64,000 bases of DNA from Neelides folsomi (taxonomy: Eukaryota; Arthropoda; Collembola; Neelipleona; Neelidae). The stretch covers positions 62,001-126,000 of the forward strand of contig JAQGBZ010000152.1 in assembly GCA_034687125.1 (NCBI GenBank). The letters run 5' to 3'. Position numbers and translations under genes: made by a program. Shown here piece by piece: positions 25,340 through 36,995 of the stretch. Below the pieces are notes generated by a model, which ran no database searches, was not told where the DNA came from, and saw only the letters and a list, made by a program, of their open reading frames with translations. Every line of letters starts with the position of its first letter. The stretch's first letter is position 1.

Positions 25340-25435
25340 CTGGATTCAAGTCTTTGAAATCCCTCTGGGGCTCTTCACATTTTACAATCCCCATCGCATC
25401 ACTTCCTCTTCGAGAGGACAAGGGAGGGGAATTCT
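25340..25435 (-). CDS. Candidate exon on the minus strand next to the compact + strand gene
   Basis: The acceptor ATTCACCTATAG and a strong donor CCAG|GTGAGG enclose 96 bases in phase 1-1: two bases, 31 codons (ending KCEEPQRDFKDLNP) and one base. Composition is coding-like. If real it belongs to a gene running leftward, head to head with the + strand gene at 25561. It was not recognised. Confidence 0.25.
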
Positions 25436-25560
25436 CTATAGGTGAATTTCTTATATGTATGAAAATGGTATATGAAAATGGCCATTCAATCATCCTCCTA
25501 ATTCCATTTTCATTTTTGGTCTCAATTCTCTCGGACCCGCCTTCTTCCAATTGGAAACTA

Positions 25561-25710
25561 ATGGATTCTGCCTTGTGTCTTTCTTCTTCATCTGAAGTCT
25601 CTGAAGGGCAGGGCTTGGACCTGCAGGGCTCTTCAACGTCGCGCGTCTCCCCCTCCTTGCACTCTTTCGAGGTAATTGAAGCTCTTAAAAAACTGTCCAG
25701 CGAAGTTGAT
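25561..25710 (+). CDS. Compact two-exon gene, exon 1: small predicted helical protein
   Basis: 50 codons from ATG (context ACTAATGG) to a donor GAT|GTGAGA. The translation begins MDSALCLSSSSEVSEG, is Ser-rich, then becomes helical (FEVIEALKKLSSEVD). It joins in phase 0 to the exon at 26143, where TRLDEAIGVHGALNKTQ continues the same amphipathic helix; that continuity supports the gene model. The total is 88 residues. The frame stays open upstream to an ATG at 25459, which would add 34 residues with a hydrophobic stretch (IILLIPFSFLVSILS) that could be a signal peptide or membrane anchor. I do not recognise the family. Small coiled-coil subunits of trafficking complexes look similar, but that is only an impression. 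Confidence 0.55.
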
Positions 25711-26142
25711 GTGAGAACAATCAGAGCTTGGTAGTTAATAGGAATAATCCTACGCTGCCTCGTGAACCCATCTTACATCACTAACATCACGGATGATGCA
25801 GAATTTCACTCTCTCACAGGGACGACTCAGATTCCGATCTAATGGAGAAAAATGCTCGAGGGCCGTGAGATACACTTCACTTCTTTCCTACACACTTTCC
25901 CTATATGTCGGTCCATTTCTTATACATACATTGGTACATTTGGTGTATGGTTTGAGGGAGGCTCTTTGTAAGATGTCCAGACCCTAATTCCTATGGAAGA
26001 GATGGATGAGAGATATACATTGAAATGGACCGGCCGCCTTGGCTGTTTTTCCTATCCTCTAATTCTTGATCTCCTGATCTAATTCTAATTCTTCATGTAA
26101 TCACTTACACGATTTCGGATTTTTTATTCCCTCTTCCGACAG

Positions 26143-26259
26143 ACAAGGTTAGATGAAGCGATTGGAGTCCATGGAGCTCTCAACAAAACTCAGGATTTGT
26201 ATGATGGAGATCGTGAACTGTCGAAGCCATCCAATTCCAAGACTTCTTTTGACGAATAA
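26143..26259 (+). CDS. Compact two-exon gene, exon 2 (C-terminus and stop)
   Basis: 38 codons plus TAA after a pyrimidine-rich acceptor (CCCTCTTCCGACAG). It reads TRLDEAIGVHGALNKTQ, then an acidic and polar tail ending KTSFDE. The first half completes the helix started in exon 1 (EALKKLSSEVD + TRLDEAIG). The intron is 432 bases. A canonical AATAAA lies 15 bases after the stop, which strongly suggests a short 3' UTR and a real terminal exon. Confidence 0.6.
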   Translation, partial: TRLDEAIGVHGALNKTQDLYDGDRELSKPSNSKTSFDE

Positions 26260-26273
26260 TTGGCTGGAGAAAA

Positions 26274-26279
26274 AATAAA
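26274..26279 (+). terminator. Poly(A) signal AATAAA of the compact two-exon gene
   Basis: A canonical AATAAA placed shortly after the TAA of the exon ending at 26259. Confidence 0.55.
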
Positions 26280-27286
26280 AGTGTTCATTGAGGAAATTTA
26301 ATAAATTATCTTGCTAATCATAAGGCTGTTTATGAAGGGAGGAAAAGGGCGACTTTCAATCCAAGCTCATTATTAAAGGAAATCAAATAATATAAATTGT
26401 TTATAAATTCACATAATTCAGGGGAGAGTAAAAACTTGATTTCCATCCACATGAGAGAGATTGAATTATTCGAGTTTTGTATCTGTACTTATTCAAAGAT
26501 GTGGATTTGTGCCAGCTGGGTTAAAGGAATTTCCCATAATTCCTCCCTCCAAATCACAGAGACATCATCTGAGTCTAAGTGAGATGATTACATAATATAC
26601 GACAGCCTTCAAATTCCAACCGTATTGTTAGAGATCTTTATGGGAATCTCTTCCTATTTTCCATCTTTCGGAGCGGAAGACTTCCTCGTATTCTTCCAAC
26701 CCTACCGCGGTTACTTCTCGGTTTCGAGTGTGAGAACTTTATCGGAATTTATTGGATTTGGGCATCTGGAAGTGAAAGGGATTGGAAGATCTTGAAGTTC
26801 TCGAAATGAAGACAAAACATTTCTCAAACTTCACGTCCCACAATTGTGTATCTCTTTTTCAAAAGACCTCTCATATTTTCTCTCATGTATTTCTCTCTTA
26901 TATTTTCCATTCCAAATATCCAATTTCCCTGTCTGCATCCGCCATGCACCCGTCCAATGAGTTCCACCAGAGTTCCATGAGAACCGGGTAAAAAGACAAG
27001 ATCGGGCCCTGAGACGCATACGACTTCCATAACTCATATTGAAGGGACGGAATTCGGGGTTACACTTATCCAGAACCATGTTGGAGTAAGAGGCCATGAA
27101 AAAGAATGCAGTCGGAGGAAGGATATGAGAAGCGTAAATGAGAGGCGGGTCGGTTGACAGACGAAGGCTCAAGTTCCACGGAGTCTAAATATCAGAGGGA
27201 ACCTCCACTTTAAACATCATCTCTGGCAAATGTTGATGGAAGTGGAGTTGAGCTAATGGGAGGAACTGCTGCGGTCCATTGGATCC

Positions 27287-27310
27287 TCATTCTTATTCTC
27301 ATTCTTATTC
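27287..27310. repeat. Tandem duplication of a 12-base unit (TCATTCTTATTC x2)
   Basis: Two perfect adjacent copies read directly from the sequence. Confidence 0.9.
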
Positions 27311-27835
27311 CTAGGCCTTTCACACTCCTCACAATGGAGGTGATATGAATACGGATTTTCCGACCTAGGGGAAGGAACCTTCTTTGCACCACGGCATTAC
27401 GGATCTCTGTAGTTATACATGGGTCCAAATCTCCATATAGGAAAATGTCCGTGGCTTAAGAGCCCCACTAATAAGTTCCATATCTCCTGTCTCCCACTTG
27501 AGTGTTTACGCTCACGGTGTCTCGGGTGGAAGGAATCCGTTTAAGGGCCTTTTAAAAGAGGAAGAGATTAAGGAAACAAGGACCTTCAGACCTCACCAGT
27601 AGAACTAAAAGATTCTCATTGAGAAGGAAAGAACAAAAAAGGACCCTGTTTTCTGTCAAAACTCTCTTGGATGGGAAGGACGATTTTTGGCAGCGAAGCC
27701 CTTAATGCCCTATAGTTCCCTGGCAGTTGGGCCCTCCTCCCTCTGTCACTCTCGTTTATGGAGTTTAAAGCGGGGAAACCTCAGGAGCATAAACCTCCCT
27801 CCTTGTTGCCCACCTCTCAGTTACAATACATACAG

Positions 27836-27866
27836 AAAAGAATATACAATATCTGTATATTCTTTT
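27836..27866. repeat. Perfect hairpin, 13-bp arms
   Basis: AAAAGAATATACA and its exact reverse complement TGTATATTCTTTT are separated by ATATC. It sits at the left edge of the ACAATATATT array. Confidence 0.9.
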
Positions 27867-27870
27867 CCAT

Positions 27871-27998
27871 ACAATATATTTCAGACAATATATTCTATAC
27901 AATATATTCCATCCTTGAACAATATATTGGTACAGTATATGAGAAATACAATATATTCCAGATTCACTTCCTTTCATTGAACCCAAAAAATATATTGT
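27871..27998. repeat. Array of ACAATATATT motifs with one inverted copy
   Basis: Exact ACAATATATT starts at 27871, 27885, 27899, 27919 and 27948. The first three are spaced 14 bases apart. The reverse complement AATATATTGT lies at 27989-27998. It could be a decayed minisatellite or a transposon end; no function is evident. Confidence 0.8.
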
Positions 27999-29252
27999 AG
28001 TGTCATAAATCCACCGCGAGCTGCTTACTTCCAAAAGACCACCTTCGCTATTGTCCACCCAGGATGAGGGAAACAATGGTGGGAGTTTTATTATGGGTCG
28101 GTTAAGGTCTTGTGTATAGGAAGTTCATCTAAGTGTCTCTTGGAAGTGTCGTCCCTCCGCCAGGTTGTCCCTTTACCCTCAAACATGTCATTCCTCATTC
28201 CTCTCAGATTTATTTCCTCCCAGAACTCGGAAGATTATCCCGTGAGGGTCCAGTGGTTTCTGCTGGTAGGACTCCTCATTTCCCCGTTTCTTATACCACA
28301 ATAAGATATGTTCTCTATACCATACATACCACATACTGATACTTATACCTACAATGTAAAACTAAGAATATTTCATCTTCTAAATACCATATATTTCCCC
28401 AGAATATGCACCATACGTTACGTATGTTACATAGTCGGTGTATTTAGTAATGTGAATATATTTGTGAGTTGTATGGGAAAAGGACACTGGAAGGAGGAAA
28501 GGCATAAGAAGGATAATAAGGTCCAAAGGACGAAGACGACATGAGGCGGAGAAGCGACGTGGGACAAGAAACGAGTCATCCAATGCCACAGCGGGATGGG
28601 ACGTTGGACAAATACACGGGAAAATCCTTAAGGCTCAAATAAATAAGAAATTGTCCGGAATTACGAGGGAAAGGACCATCCTTCACATCATCTCCCAACC
28701 TGGAGTTTTACATCCTCCTTAGCCCGGGTTTTGTAGAAGAAAAACGGGGAGTTCCATCACTCATCCGACCTGGCATCCCCAAAGGAGAAATGCATCTCAA
28801 TACAAACCCGGACACATTTATATTTTACATTGTCCCGCATTGGTATGGGACTGTTCGTATTACTTCGTATACATTTCCTTCCATTCTCCTTTTACGTATT
28901 ATTATGTGCATTACAACAATGGTTGATCTTTTGAGGCTGTGTGTGTGTGGGAAAGATGACATTATTATTGGGTAGATAAAGAGATACTCCACTTCCTTTT
29001 CCTCTTACAATATCCCCTCCCTATAATAAAAGTTATCTGAGAATATTTAGAATGTTATACTATTTGGGGCACAATACATTGAAAATTAAAATCACTTCGT
29101 CCTGATTTTCCTTATTCTTAAAGGTCCAAGTCTTGAGCCTCCACATAAGAAAGAGGAACGATAATGTTATATGAGTTATATGAAGCAATAATGGGTTTGG
29201 AAGAATAGTCAGAGTGACAGGCTGCCTGAGCTCTTCTTTTAACTCCACTCAG

Positions 29253-29315
29253 GTCACATTCGTCTGGTGATGATAAAAGAAGGGATTGAAGGAAACGAGA
29301 GATTTGCCTTCCAAG
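29253..29315 (+). CDS. Small exon of an unrecognised + strand gene (exon a)
   Basis: 63 bases (two bases, 20 codons, one base) between a pyrimidine-rich acceptor (CTTTTAACTCCACTCAG) and a strong donor CCAAG|GTGAGT. Only this frame is open (HIRLVMIKEGIEGNERFAFQ). It ends in phase 1, and its last base joins the next small exon at 29454 to give FAFQ-D-GYYGISNVG, a smooth continuation. The upstream exon was not found. The opposite strand is also open here but lacks splice support. Confidence 0.4.
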
Positions 29316-29453
29316 GTGAGTGACAGATAAAACCTTTTCCTGATCTATCTGGGCCATTCATGACATTTTCCCTCACAAATGCCCATTTTTTGAAAAAAGG
29401 TTCGTAATATTCCAAATCCCATCATAACACAATGTGGGTTTTTCTCTTTCCAG

Positions 29454-29495
29454 ATGGATATTACGGAATATCAAACGTGGGATATATTAACTTAA
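29454..29495 (+). CDS. Micro-exon of the same + strand gene (exon b)
   Basis: 42 bases (two bases, 13 codons, one base) after a strong acceptor (GTTTTTCTCTTTCCAG) and before donor CTTAA|GTAAAG. In phase it reads GYYGISNVGYINL. It is flanked by phase-1 introns on both sides, as are exon a and the 5' end of exon c, so the three exons join without breaking frame. The joined protein reads FAFQDGYYGISNVGYINL and continues NSAFVSCTREQDG. No family was recognised. Confidence 0.4.
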   Translation: MDITEYQTWDILT

Positions 29496-29844
29496 GTAAA
29501 GTATATTATCTGTATATTATATGAAAACATCCTTTTGTATAGGAAATATCCTTCCCATTTTTAATATCATTTTTTTTGTGGGCGAAGGAGTGAAAGAGAT
29601 AATCTTGTAATAATAAGTTAAATTCGTTTCGCCTTTCAAGACCCAGCATTGTGTCATATTTACTGCTTCATCCAATTCCGGGTCAAAATGTAATATGGTG
29701 AGGGAAAATATAAGCTGAAGTAAATCTCCTTTTGTTTTTTACTCCCACATCGTATCAACAAATAAAATATGTGTATTATTCGAGAGCACACATTGTATTA
29801 TTATTAAAGTATTAAATTCATTTTTGTTTCTTTTCCTATTACAG

Positions 29845-30026
29845 ACTCAGCCTTTGTGTCCTGTACAAGGGAGCAAGATGGGAGTGGGCGAGGGAATCAA
29901 ATAGTTTTTAAATCTCACAAAGATAAAAAAGGTGTTTATTTTGACAAGGAAGGGAAGGAGACGATGGAGGTTCGAATGCATTTAATAGCCATTTCGCTTA
30001 TGAGTATTTCTATTTACTCGGATAAG
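29845..30026 (+). CDS. Exon c of the same + strand gene
   Basis: Two bases plus 60 codons from a very good acceptor (TTTCTTTTCCTATTACAG) to donor GATAAG|GTAATC. It reads SAFVSCTREQDGSGRGNQIVF followed by a Lys/Asp-rich KSHKDKKGVYFDKEGKE stretch, then a more hydrophobic end (HLIAISLMSISIYSDK). The late part is less coding-like, so an earlier donor (for example AAAAAAG|GTGTTT) is possible. As modelled it ends in phase 0, matching the frame of the candidate at 33209. Confidence 0.4.
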
Positions 30027-33000
30027 GTAATCGGTAAACCGCTTAAGTATGACAGGATTGATAAGGAGGAGGGAAAGTATTGACATTTGTCAAATGGATC
30101 AACGGTTTCCCATTTCCTTCAATTGTGAAGAAGAAAACAGTTGGAATGAACACCGAGGTGTTCCTTGGCCCTATTTACCCACCAAAATCTCCTTCAAAGA
30201 AGGAGACTGAAGGAGAGGAAGGATGAACGTCGATCAAAAGGAGTTGTTTGGGTCTCTCACGGGTTTGCCGGTCGTCCACCTGCTTTACCCACAACAGCCT
30301 CTTTGTGTGTATTTATTTTCCTCTCCTGCCCTGGATTAGGAAAACCACCGACCACGAAGGTGAAAAACGCAAGATGGTATCAAACAAAATGAATTATGCA
30401 AGAGAAACAAAACACATATCAAATCCACTTCATCATCCTCTTCAATCTTATAAATGTTTAAGTGAAATAACAGGGTTTGTTTTTATGTAATTCCCATTTA
30501 TCAATTCTTTTTTATTTCAAAATATTTATGACTTTTTTAACTTGATTGAAAAGCATTCAAATAGCATTAAAATGTTATGATGTTTAAAATAAATTATTAT
30601 GCTGGGAGCTTGTGTATGAACGTGTGACAAACTTTAACTTTGAAAAAAACTACAAACGAAGTATACAAATATTTTTAAATAAAATAATAATTAATAAATT
30701 CATTCGTAATAAAATAATAATTTTAAAAACGATTTAAATTTAAATCCAAATGTGAATAAAATGTAATTGCATTTACATGTCGTGTCTTGAGATTGATATC
30801 AAGATTGTGGGCATTATTCTATTAAGTGAGACTTCACATGGATTTGAATGAAGAATCGGCGTGAGTGTGTGGTGAATCGGCCGGTGAGTCCGAAGTCCTC
30901 TCTCAACAAAGGGCAGGGTGGAGATGTTAAGGATCTCCTTCCATTATGAACAACCCGAGGTTTATGGCGAGGTTGAGGACTCGGAGAAGATCGTGGTGAG
31001 GGAGCGTGATTTCTGGACAAGTCATTTAATAAGATTTATAACCGGGGGGTTGACATTTCAACAAAATAGAACAGCGGGGGCCTTTGGTCTTCCTCAAGAA
31101 CTCCCCTCTTCCTTCTCCTCCTGCTTTTTCCCATCAAGTTTGCATCGGGGTTTTGTAATGTCCTTCAGTCCTTTTATTTCCCGAGAGCCTCATCACCAGG
31201 CGCCCGGACATCACCTTCCCCAAGCTATCCAAGTTCCCTTTCCCATGTAATTTACCCAAATGCCGAACTCATCCACGTACCCCGAAAAGGAGATTGGAAC
31301 TCCGAACTGGCCCACGACCCAAGAATGCAAAGAGGGGACAAAGGAGCCATTTGGCCAAGTTTTACTATTTTTTCGCATACGCCCCAGAGATCACTTTCGA
31401 TGAATGGCAAAGATGGGAATCTGTTGACTCTCTCATCCAACCCTCATCCAACTCCCCTTTTTTACCCTTCGACAGATTGGAGCACTCACCATCGGTATGT
31501 CCCCTGCTCGCCCTTCTCATGCAAGTGTAATCTAAATGGGCCCTTGGCCCCTTTAAGACACTCACAACCCAACACAACCCAGAAAGGCCCAACGGAAAGT
31601 ATGGGAGAAATAAGAGAGTAGAGTGGATGGGATAATGGACTCTCGTTTTCCATCTTCCTCCCTGCATCTCTTGAGCATACATTAGGACAAGAGTGACTCT
31701 TTCTCTTATTTCCATCCTTTGGGTCTTGGGAGACGAAGAGCCGTGGGAGTCAACACGATAAGAATCTTCATATTCAACTCCACATCCCACATCGCACCCA
31801 AGACAAAAACCCCAAGGTCCTAATCTTTAGAATACACTTACACTTATTAATGACCATACGGTAAAGACAAGAAGATGTTCAATAATGGTCACTTAGGTAC
31901 AACTGATATTAAGCTTCCTTATAAATGACTCCCATAAAGAAAGCACAGAAGATAGGAATTGTTTATAGGAAGTATAGGAATGGACCTTCTCCAATTTATG
32001 ACATCAAAAATTGTCGCATGCCTTAAATGAAAGTAAATGAAAGGTTTTTTGAGGAACGTCTCCGTCTCGCCAATTCCTTATAGGAAAAAAGAAAATTATT
32101 TTTCCTTTTACCAACATTAGAAGGAAATTGAAAAAAGAGTCAAAGTCTCCGTCCATCAGCTTATCTTTCTCACTGCTCTCCACGGAGCCAAAACTTTAAA
32201 AGGATTTTCAACAATTTTGACCATTTTCCCATCCCGCCCTCTGCATCTTCAACTCAATACGAGTAAAAGGAATAAAAAAGTACTTTAATAGTAAATTCAC
32301 GTACTTATTTATTACCAGACTTGTAATAATATTTTTCTATTTTCAATAACTACTTGCATGCATGCACTTTGCAACGTATAACATTACATAACATTACGTA
32401 TTTTTTGAGATTTTTTATTTTTTGCTCCGAGTCATGGGATAATATATGCTTTTTGCAAAAATTGCAAATTCTGCACAGTGAGAGTCACGACGTACGTGAA
32501 ATGATGGGAGAATGACGCTTTCCAGTTTCCAAAACCCGCCTTTTCCTTCATCTCAGGTGAATTCTCGACTTTGCCGTACGCACATGTTAATACATAATTC
32601 CAGGAGAGCAAAGTGGAATAAGATGGATGAATAGGAGATTCGCGGAGCGAGGAAGTTCCAAGACAAGAATTTTAAAAAGGATTTTTCGCAAAAGGAATTT
32701 AAAAAGCATGACCATACCTGGACTATTAAGTAAGTAGCTCTTCACTTCCTACTTTCAATTCACTCGGCTTGGCCCATTTGATCGGGGAAAACAGGCAAAG
32801 TGATTAATTCGGCTCTCATCTTAATAAGTAATTTATTTAAACTTCTGTCGGCCTCCTTGCACGCTCAACTCCCTCACCGACTCACCGACCAACGGGGTAA
32901 ACGAAACCTGAGGAATCTCCGACACAACACAAACGGCTAATGCCGCTAATGGAGAAGTCAAAGGGGAAGATTTGGAAGAAAAAAGGCGGAGGAGGAATAA

Positions 33001-33208
33001 GTCACGTCATAATTCTCTTTATAAGCTCATCTTCAAACTCTTGAAATTATCTACTTATTAAGAATCTCTTATAAGTAATATGTAAGTATAATAGATACTT
33101 ACATACTATCATATTTATTATTTGAGTATAATATTATTATAAGTATTTGATAACTCCAACTTAAGCTATCAGTTACAATACTTATTAATGTAATTGTTCT
33201 TTTACTAG
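30027..33208. other. Probable intron or intergenic stretch
   Basis: No supported coding sequence. Open frames at 30165-31790 lack splice structure and known motifs. One minus-strand opening around 31130-31260 looks coding-like but is unbounded. Confidence 0.4.
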
Positions 33209-33312
33209 GTACATTCCATGTATGCAAGCCAACTTATTCGCTCACCATTTTCCTTATTGGAACTTGTGGCAGTCACACGGCTTTCTGTATGGCACGAATC
33301 TCCAGGTCACAT
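33209..33312 (+). CDS. Candidate exon, possibly exon d of the 29.2-30.0 kb gene
   Basis: Acceptor TTGTTCTTTTACTAG and strong donor CACAT|GTAAGT, 104 bases. In phase 0 it reads VHSMYASQLIRSPFSLLELV and then AVTRLSVWHESPG. The PFSL...VTRLSVWHESPG spacing is loosely reminiscent of the PFSLGE...IHVWHDNRG part of PLAT domains, but flanking residues do not follow the family, so this is speculative. A second frame is also open across the junction to the next exon (FAHHFPYWNLWQSHGFLYG). Confidence 0.28.
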
Positions 33313-33388
33313 GTAAGTTATAAGAGTTGTAAGGAATTAAAAGAAACATGGGTCATTTCCCATTGTTTTTCTCGCCTTCATCTTCCAG

Positions 33389-33444
33389 TGAAATGCATAC
33401 AACACCCCTACTTTGCATACTTGCCACTCTCAAGTATGATTTGA
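33389..33444 (+). CDS. Candidate exon following 33209-33312 (78-base intron... short coding piece)
   Basis: Begins after a good acceptor (CGCCTTCATCTTCCAG) only 76 bases downstream of the previous candidate donor. In the phase-0 model it reads IEMHTTPLLCILATLK, then either splices at GTATGA (33434) or continues a few codons in the open frame. In the alternative frame it reads LKCIQHPYFAYLPLSS and stops at 33444. Which frame is used cannot be decided by eye. Confidence 0.25.
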
Positions 33445-36400
33445 TGGGGGAAAATTAACAACAGCCTGACACTCGATCTCCCATTTCGTGTAAGAGCCAG
33501 AAAGATATTTCACTGCAGAAAGATCGTTCTTTAACTCCTCTACACCCAACGAGTCTTTAGATTTACAAGCTTCTAATAACAAGGGAAATATCATTTTCGC
33601 CCATTTAAAACCTCGTTGGTCCGTCGACTCCTCCATTCCTAAAAGGCATAAAAGGTGAAGGTGTCGTGGAAGTTTGTCGGTTCGTTTCTCATTCCTTAAT
33701 GATGGCCAACTTTTGTAGAATAAGGAGTGTATTAATCGGCAAACTCGAGCAATAAATGGTTCTTTACGAGCTGAGAAATATTCAATGCGTGGATGAGAAA
33801 ATAATAACAATGGAGCCCTATACATAAAATGCAGTATTTAAAAGTTTGGTATATCAGACATTCTTTATAATCCTCTAATATTAAGTACAAATTCATATAT
33901 AGTACATATTTATTTTGATATTCATATATTCCTAAATAATTGGTCTGCAATTTCTCATACAATATGGAGGCAGTTAAAGTGACAAATTAAAAGCACGATG
34001 AAAAATAATTTTTAACTAGGAGAATAATAAATAAATATAATCGAATGTATTAAACAACACACAGGGTGGGATGAATGTAAAAATGTGACGACGTTGATTG
34101 TTAAAGGTGTAAAAGCCAGAATGTGCATTAAGCTCCTTTGGATACCTTCCTGACATGGGAGTGAGTGTAAGACAAACACGTCAAATCAATAGGGAATAAA
34201 AAAGGGAAAATAGATGAGTAAGTAAAACAAACGGGGGAGATTAGAAAGAACTCACAGCCACACCTGAAGAATAAAAAGATAATATGCTAATCCTTAATCC
34301 CTTCACTTTTATTCTCATGTCCTGCGAGGTTCGTCTCGAGCTTTATTTAATACTGCAAAGTATAGTTTTGAATGTGTTACAATCTTACAATGGTACTTGA
34401 ATCATTCGTAATGCAGTTTGTCACTTAATAATCTCGAGTAATCTAAAGAGCTGAGCGAGCTTTGGCTTTTTAATGTAAGCTTTTTAATGTGCCTGAATAA
34501 TGTGACTTTACGTAATGTGTTTAAGAACCGAGTTTAGGATTTGAGAAGTGATTATTGTCTTCGACACATTTCACATCATTCATTTTCTACCTTCATATTT
34601 ATTTTATCCAACTCACATCGAATGGCACTCAAAGACCCTAAATTATCAATTCCTCCTATTCTTTGTGCTTTACCCTACATAATAAACACAAGAATAATAG
34701 ATGGTAGTTCTTTTGGGTCTCATTTGAGGAATAGGGAATGTATTTCAAAACACGAAAAATTCCCAGTAATTGTAATTTTGTCCACTGTTCATTACTGTCA
34801 CATTCAGGCTTGAAGGGATTGTCAATATAAATGTATAATTAATTATATGTCCCCATTATGAGAAATGTTCAATTTAGAAAATTGAGTGTAAATATGCATG
34901 AGAAAGGGACCAGACTGGGAAAACAACAAGCAAAGTTAAAAAATACACAATCAGTTTTATTAACAGGTTGATTAAATATCAGAAATAAAAAATAGCTTGG
35001 AGGAAATGCAAAATTCGGAAATAGGCAAACAATGTGTGGATTAATGGGCAATATTGTTCTTTCAATCCTTTTTGCAATGGCTAATTTATGACTTGAATCT
35101 CATTTAGAATGGAAAGTGATAATGGAAATAAGGTAAGGCTATTCTTGTCCATTTCCAGGATATCATTTCTCATTAAGCTCATTAAGGTGAGATGACGTGG
35201 AAGGCCGAGCACACCTACGGCCAAAATCCAATTTGAGGAAAAGAGTCGGACCATTTAAAAACGACAGTTCTGAGTTATTGGGCCCATTAAGAACAGACAA
35301 ACGGAGTTTCCTTCAACAATGCCTCCAAAAACTATCGATCTAATTATTCAGCTTACGAAGCAGCAAAGCTGTCGATTTAAATACTTTATTCAGTCTGGAT
35401 GTTCAATATTCAATTAGGTTATGATGCGGAATTGAATATAATACACGCCCTTATAAGTACAGAATTGATACGCGATAAGGCAAAGTGAAGGCAGGAAGCG
35501 GAGTGAACCATTTAATTGAACAATTGACAATGACAAGTGACACTTGGTCATGTTGAGCACGAAAATGAACGTCTCATAACCTTCCCCACCGATTTCGATC
35601 CATCACATGCTAAGGAAATGGAATGAGAAGTAAGTAGGTTAAGTTAAGATGAAATCCAAATGGAATTAAATCTCACAATCGAAGCCTCGAAAGAGTCAAG
35701 AGCACATGAAGAAGGAATTTGTAATAATGTATTATGGAATGAATGTCATTTCTTTTGTCATTTCCCTTCGTCTTTTTCGCGGTCGCGAGGAATTCATTGA
35801 GACTCACAAATTGGTGTGACACAAGTCGAGCCAAAGTTTATTCAAACTTTGCTGCAAATGAGAAGTAAAGGCGGATATGAGAAGTGGATCTGCGGTTCGA
35901 ACAATTTGCAATAAAGATGAGAAGCTTAGGGAGAAGTGCCAAGGAATAAAGAGAGCGAAGCGAAATGAAATCTCAACCTCCTGCACCCACGCCTTCCTCA
36001 TGCAGAGAGTGTGATGGAATAGGAAAGCAATTATTGGGATCGTCAACCAAATGGGGTTGTAAGGACTCGGGTTATGACTCATTAAGGGAGGTAAATGGGA
36101 AAGGGATGTGATGACAAATGCTTATGCACCTTTTACAAATGTTCCACCTTTCCCATACGTTGTATTTTCATATCATGCTCTCGAACTCCACGAGGAAGAA
36201 CATTAAATTTCTCATAAATATCAACTTGCTTTTCCGCCTCTCAACACTTGTGCAATTGTTAAAGTAAACCCTCATTGGGGTCGAATTCAATATTTGTTGC
36301 TCCGGTGTATAAAATACTTATAAATAATACAATAATGTCATGAGCATACAATGACTTTATAGGATAACTTGTATGATGCTATGCATATATAAAATATCTG

Positions 36401-36995
36401 AATATACAGGTAGGTATATGTACAGGTATATATGTTGGTATGTACTACAGTTAATCTTTTGTATTTATTACTATTGAAATGGTTATATCTGGGAAATGTG
36501 GGATATTTTATATTTGTGGGACTTTTGTTAGGTGTGTGATTGTTTGACTCTGTTTTCTGCTCAATAACCCACCGTTGAAAGGTCGGGACATGAACATGCA
36601 CCGAAGAGTTAAAGAAAACTTTTCTCAAGAGCTCTCGATAATAGAAACTCTCTTTTTCATATAAGAGATGTGTATGTTATTTGGTAATAATCGGACGGAG
36701 TTAAGAATCCGCCCTTTTATATTTTCTAACCTCGGATGGGCCATTCAAACGGCACTCAAGTGAACCTCAATGAGCCTAATAGAAAACAATTTTTGGTTCC
36801 CTCCTCAATGTAGCGGAAATTGCCCGGACAAACGTAATTCGGGCAATGGTTGTACAAAATGCGTTGTTCTTTACCCGTAGTAGTGATACATTACAAGCAC
36901 TGGTGGATTTCATTCATTCATTGATTCACAGAGGGGAAGTTAGGGAACTTGAAGTGCTCCGTCCCACACCGCACTTCACAAGTTCCGTTTTCCCT

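Larger units (their letters stand above)
26280..29252. other. Interval without a supported gene; simple repeats only
   Basis: Open frames here (26782-27428, 27687-28304) show no splice-bounded coding structure that I trust. The interval includes the 12-base tandem duplication at 27287 and the ACAATATATT array at 27871-27998. Confidence 0.5.

Noticed and set aside
31365..31790. 141-codon minus-strand open frame
   Set aside because: No motif, an overlapping open frame on the other strand, and irregular composition.
33430..33825. 131-codon minus-strand open frame
   Set aside because: No splice signals or motif; composition like the surrounding noncoding DNA.
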